This document shows positions 61,048 to 64,000 of a DNA stretch of 64,000 bases, piece by piece (within the stretch, counting starts at the first letter, position 1; each line of letters opens with the position of its first letter). A program made the position numbers and the translations under genes. The notes under the pieces were generated by a model that saw only the letters and a program-made list of their open reading frames with translations, did not search any database and was not told where the DNA came from. Location of the stretch: assembly GCF_042678045.1 (NCBI RefSeq), contig NZ_JBHUDI010000009.1, positions 62,001 through 126,000 of the forward strand. The letters are read 5' to 3'. Source of the stretch: Natrinema amylolyticus_A. GTDB taxonomy: Archaea; Halobacteriota; Halobacteria; Halobacteriales; Natrialbaceae.

Positions 61048-62952
61048 TCAGTCACCTGCAGCTGGTTCGATTCGTACCTGTGCGGTCGGTTCGCTGTCCT
61101 CCTCGACGAAGTTGACCTCGTAGCCCTCGACGATTTCGGCGGGCTCGAAGGGGTTGCCGTTGTACTTCAGCAGGCTGGTCAGCTTCTCGCCGAATCGACC
61201 GAGTTCCTTCTGGATAAGCCCGCGGAACTGCGCGGTCGCGTTCATCTCGACGACCATCGCTTCGTCGACGCTCTCCAAGAACTCGGTCACTTCGGCTTCC
61301 GCAAACGGCATCATGTCGGAGACGCTGATGCCTTTCACCGAGTGGCCGGCGTCGTTGAGCCGTTCGACGGCCTCCTCGACGGCACCCTGGCTCGAGCCCC
61401 ACGTGATGATGCCGTAGTCTGCGGACTCGTCGCCGAAGTAAGTCTGCGTGGACGACTCCCGGCTGTCGAGGTCCTCGCGGATCGACTCGAGTTTCTCGAG
61501 TCGACGGTCCATCTGGGCGACGCGGTTGTCGGGGTCCTCGTTGATGTGGCCGACGGGGCTGTGCTCGTTCCCGGTCGCGAGGAAGCGGCCACCCTTCTGG
61601 CCGGGGATCGAGCGCGGTGCGACGCCGTTTTTGGCATCCTCGTAGTTGAACCGCTTGAACTTCCCGGAGTTGTCGTGGGCGGCCTCCCGGAGTTCCTCCT
61701 CGGTCAGCGTCGAACCCAGATCGGGCTGGGGTTCCCGATCGAAGAACTCGACGTCGACGTTGGTGTTCTCGCCGGAGAGCTTCTGGTCGTAGACGATGAT
61801 CGTCGGAATCTGGTAGTCCCAGGCGATCTCGAAGGCCAGTCGAGTCTGCTCGTAGGCTTCCTCGATGTTCCCGGGCGCGAAGACGACGCGCTGGGAGTCA
61901 CCCTGGCTCGTATAGAGGATGTGCTCCAAGTCAGCCTGCTCTGGCTTGGTCGGCATCCCGGTCGAGGGACCGGCACGCATGGCCTCGATGAGGACCAGCG
62001 GCGTCTCGGTCATCTCGGCGAGACCCAGCGGCTCGCTCATCAGGGCGAAGCCACCACCGGAGGAGCCGGACATGGCCTTGACGCCGGCGTGGCTCGCGCC
62101 GACGGCCAGCGCGGCAGCAGCGATCTCGTCTTCGACCTGCTCGGAGACGCCACCCATGTCGGGGAAGTTCTGGCTGAGAATGGTAAAGACGTCCGTCCAC
62201 GGCGTCATCGGGTAGCCGGCGATGAATCGGCAGCCGGCGTCGATCGCGCCGTAGGCGATCGCGTTCGATCCCGACAGCAGCGCTTGCTCGGTCTCGTGGG
62301 AGCCCTCGGGGGCGCGCAGGTCGTGCTCGAAGTCGTACTCCTCGTTGACGGTGTCGTAGGCCTCGTGGAGGATCTCGAGGTTCGCCTCGAGAATGTCCCC
62401 GCCCATCGCGTCGGACATCAGGTCCTCGATGTGCTCTAAGTCCATCTCGAGCAGCGCAGCCGTCACGCCGACACCGGCGGTGTTGCGCATGACCTCGCGG
62501 CCGTGTTCCCGGGCGAGGGCCCGAAGGTCCATCGGGAAGACGTGCCAGTCGTTTTCCTCGGCACGGGCCTCGAGATCGAGCGCCTCGACGTCCTCCTCGT
62601 TGATGAGGCCTTCGTCGTAGACGATGATCCCACCTTCGCGGAGGTCATCGAGGTTCTCCGAGAGCGGCTTGATCTCTTCGTTGCCGTAGAAGGCGTCTTC
62701 CTGTGGGTTGCGGGCGAACGAGTCGCCCAGCGCGAGCAGGAAGTTGTAGCCGTCGCCGCGTGACTGTACCTCGTGGTCTGCGGCCCGAATCTCGACGTAC
62801 GTGTGGCCGCCGCGGATCCGCGACGGATAGTGCCGGTGAGTGAATACGTCGAGCCCCGAGCGCATCAGCGCCTTGGCGAAGTTCTGACTCGTCGAGTCGA
62901 TCCCGTCGCCGGAACCGCCTGCGATTCGCCAGATAAGTTCGTCGCTACTCAT
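61048..62952 (-). CDS. porA: 2-oxoacid:ferredoxin oxidoreductase gamma-alpha fusion subunit (pyruvate type)
   Basis: 634 residues. The N-terminal gamma domain (ELIWRIAGGSGDGIDSTSQNFAKAL, HRHYPSRIRGGHTYVEIR) is fused to the alpha domain (SGSNAIAYGAIDAGCRFIAGYPMTPWTDVFTIL, EDEIAAAALAVGASHAGVKAMSGSSGGGF, EAMRAGPSTGMPTKPEQADL) and an acidic C-terminus. It is three bases upstream of porB (ATG after TGA), the usual haloarchaeal porAB arrangement; the length agrees with PorA (about 630) rather than KorA (about 585). An AT-rich 270-base promoter region precedes it and is shared with the divergent E2 gene. Confidence 0.86.
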   Translation of the reverse strand: MSSDELIWRIAGGSGDGIDSTSQNFAKALMRSGLDVFTHRHYPSRIRGGHTYVEIRAADHEVQSRGDGYNFLLALGDSFARNPQEDAFYGNEEIKPLSENLDDLREGGIIVYDEGLINEEDVEALDLEARAEENDWHVFPMDLRALAREHGREVMRNTAGVGVTAALLEMDLEHIEDLMSDAMGGDILEANLEILHEAYDTVNEEYDFEHDLRAPEGSHETEQALLSGSNAIAYGAIDAGCRFIAGYPMTPWTDVFTILSQNFPDMGGVSEQVEDEIAAAALAVGASHAGVKAMSGSSGGGFALMSEPLGLAEMTETPLVLIEAMRAGPSTGMPTKPEQADLEHILYTSQGDSQRVVFAPGNIEEAYEQTRLAFEIAWDYQIPTIIVYDQKLSGENTNVDVEFFDREPQPDLGSTLTEEELREAAHDNSGKFKRFNYEDAKNGVAPRSIPGQKGGRFLATGNEHSPVGHINEDPDNRVAQMDRRLEKLESIREDLDSRESSTQTYFGDESADYGIITWGSSQGAVEEAVERLNDAGHSVKGISVSDMMPFAEAEVTEFLESVDEAMVVEMNATAQFRGLIQKELGRFGEKLTSLLKYNGNPFEPAEIVEGYEVNFVEEDSEPTAQVRIEPAAGD

Positions 62953-63199
62953 AGTGGATCAGTGGCCCATGGGCCAACCGTATCCGAATTTCGGACTACC
63001 TCGCCTAAAGCCTTTGCTATAGATTACCAAGGATCTTTCGTGAAGAATGGACATCCATTAAAGAATATGTGTGAAAGATCATTATTATCGGATCGGAACG
63101 GGTTCCGTCGTTACTGAACGATCCGATTTGTGACCGATCGAGCAGCGCCGGCCACCGGGCTCGATCCGGAATCGATCGGCGGTTTCGACGGGCGATACC

Positions 63200-63206
63200 T
63201 TTTACA
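63200..63206 (+). promoter_or_regulatory. TATA box of the E2 gene
   Basis: TTTTACA centred 27 bases before ATG 63230; leaderless arrangement. Confidence 0.5.
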
Positions 63207-63229
63207 CCGCTATCATGCTACCTCTCCCC

Positions 63230-64000
63230 ATGGGTTACATCGTTCGGATGCCGAAACTCGGTCTCGAGATGGAACGCGGAACGCTCCTCGAGTGGGCCGT
63301 CGACGAGGGCGAGTCGGTCGCTGAAGGAGAACTGGTCGCCGAAGTAGAGTCCGAAAAGAGCATCGGGGAAGTCGAGGCCCGCGAAGACGGCGTGTTGCGC
63401 CGGACCTATCTCGAGGTCGACGAGACAGTGCCGCCGGGAACCCCCATCGGGATCGTCGCACCGGCGGAGGACGACATCGACGACCTCGAGGCCGAAGCGA
63501 CGGCCGACCTCGAGGCCAACGTCGAGGTCGACGAGGCCGAACCCGAGCCGGAACCGGACGAGACCACAGCGGAACCGGCCGCGAGCGAGGGCGGCGCCGG
63601 CACCGGCAGCGTGACAGCCGACGAGGTTCAGGCGTCGCCCCGCGCTCGAGACCGGGCGGACGAGCTGGGTGTCGAGCTGTCGGCCGTCGAGGGAACCGGC
63701 TATCAGGGGTCGATCACCGAGGACGACGTCGAACGGGCGGCCAGCGAGGGCGCGGGCGCGGGCGGCGGCGAGCCGGACGCCTCGCCGCGAGCGCGCAGCC
63801 GTGCCGACGAACTGGGCGTCGACCTCGCGAGCGTCGAGGGGACCGGCTATCAGGGCGCGATCACCGAAGACGACGTCGAGGNNNNNNNCCTCGAGGCGGC
63901 CGCCGCTGCCGAGACCGGCGGGACGAGCCGAACGCTCGCAGAGGAACGCCCGTTCGGCGGAATGCGCAAGACGATCGCCTCGCGGCTGAGCGAGAGCGAT
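63230..64000 (+). CDS. 2-oxoacid dehydrogenase E2 (dihydrolipoamide acyltransferase), 3' partial
   Basis: The visible 256 codons hold: a lipoyl domain (GYIVRMPKLGLEMERGTLLEW, EVESEKSIGEVEA with the lipoylated Lys near residue 44, VPPGTPIGIVA); an acidic linker; two successive peripheral-subunit-binding domains (ASPRARDRADELGVELSAVEG, then ASPRARSRADELGVDLASVEG, each ending GYQG-I-TEDDVE); and the start of the acyltransferase (PFGGMRKTIASRLSES). The frame is unchanged across the 7-N gap at 63882-63888. The gene continues past the window edge. Haloarchaea contain several such complexes whose substrates are mostly unknown. Confidence 0.88.
   Translation, partial: MGYIVRMPKLGLEMERGTLLEWAVDEGESVAEGELVAEVESEKSIGEVEAREDGVLRRTYLEVDETVPPGTPIGIVAPAEDDIDDLEAEATADLEANVEVDEAEPEPEPDETTAEPAASEGGAGTGSVTADEVQASPRARDRADELGVELSAVEGTGYQGSITEDDVERAASEGAGAGGGEPDASPRARSRADELGVDLASVEGTGYQGAITEDDVEXXXLEAAAAAETGGTSRTLAEERPFGGMRKTIASRLSESD
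63882..63888. other. Assembly gap (7 N) inside the E2 linker
   Basis: Flanks TCGAGG and CCTCGA are inverted copies. The frame before and after agrees, so here the placeholder length is compatible with one gene. Confidence 0.75.

Noticed and set aside
60049..62439. 796-codon plus-strand frame across porA/porB
   Set aside because: Antisense shadow; the minus strand has unmistakable oxidoreductase motifs.

Overview
The window reads as haloarchaeal chromosome (class Halobacteria, most like the Natrialbales such as Natrinema or Haloterrigena; the genus is inference). The evidence is a GC-rich sequence, strongly acidic proteins, many genes whose start codon lies about 26-29 bases after a TATA element (leaderless transcripts), HalOD1, UPF0179 and Htur_1727-type families, and an archaeal RNase P/proteasome/SBDS gene block. 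No rRNA, tRNA, CRISPR array, insertion sequence or phage gene was found. Five N runs (10268-10282, 13336-13391, 27350-27374, 36421-36423, 63882-63888) are assembly gaps. Three of them split a gene into two apparent frames, and I annotate each of those as one gene.

Layout. 1-5.3 kb: 5'-truncated Kef-type antiporter with two USP domains, class III aminotransferase, MgtC/DUF4010 membrane protein, PadR regulator. 5.7-9.5 kb: small proteins, folD and glyA (one-carbon metabolism). 9.8-13.2 kb: a CHAT-like protease-fold protein and a TbsP-like regulator. 13.6-17.4 kb: rnp3, methyltransferase, rnp2, psmA, SBDS, FUN14. 17.8-22.9 kb: hflX, thiolase/DUF35 pair, RNase H-like nuclease, HalOD1 protein. 23.2-27.5 kb: antiporter remnant, then a radical-SAM locus (MoaD-like protein ending in CC, CGCGG peptide, mini zinc ribbon, two rSAM/SPASM enzymes, Htur_1727-family protein). 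27.7-32.8 kb: biotin-dependent acyl-CoA carboxylase (pccA, pccX, pccB) with an SPFH gene between. 33-36.8 kb: SNF-type transporter, SDR, YjbQ, HEAT-repeat protein. 36.9-44.6 kb: prkA1-prkA2-yeaH-spoVR operon. 45.3-52.1 kb: DUF5820, UPF0179, HxlR regulator, YqeC, MobA, formate-dehydrogenase-type molybdoenzyme. 52.5-58.2 kb: quinoprotein alcohol dehydrogenase operon with a Tat-exported cupredoxin, DUF4242, EamA transporter and NosL lipoprotein. 58.5-58.8 kb: AT-rich island with small overlapping ORFs. 58.9-64 kb: SRPBCC, Lrp regulator, pyruvate:ferredoxin oxidoreductase (porA/porB) and the start of an E2 acyltransferase.

How they work together: por genes, E2, carboxylase and thiolase handle acyl-CoA and 2-oxoacid metabolism. 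MobA, YqeC and the Fdh-type enzyme form a molybdoenzyme neighbourhood. Cupredoxin, NosL and quinoprotein suggest copper-linked extracytoplasmic electron transfer.

The most interesting items are: (1) the radical-SAM/candidate RiPP locus; (2) a PQQ-type alcohol dehydrogenase with no signal peptide, encoded between an unrecognised 300-aa protein and a Tat-exported blue-copper protein; (3) an approximately 80-bp nested-palindrome repeat present six times, always at gene ends; and (4) a CHAT-like protein beside a TbsP-like sugar regulator.
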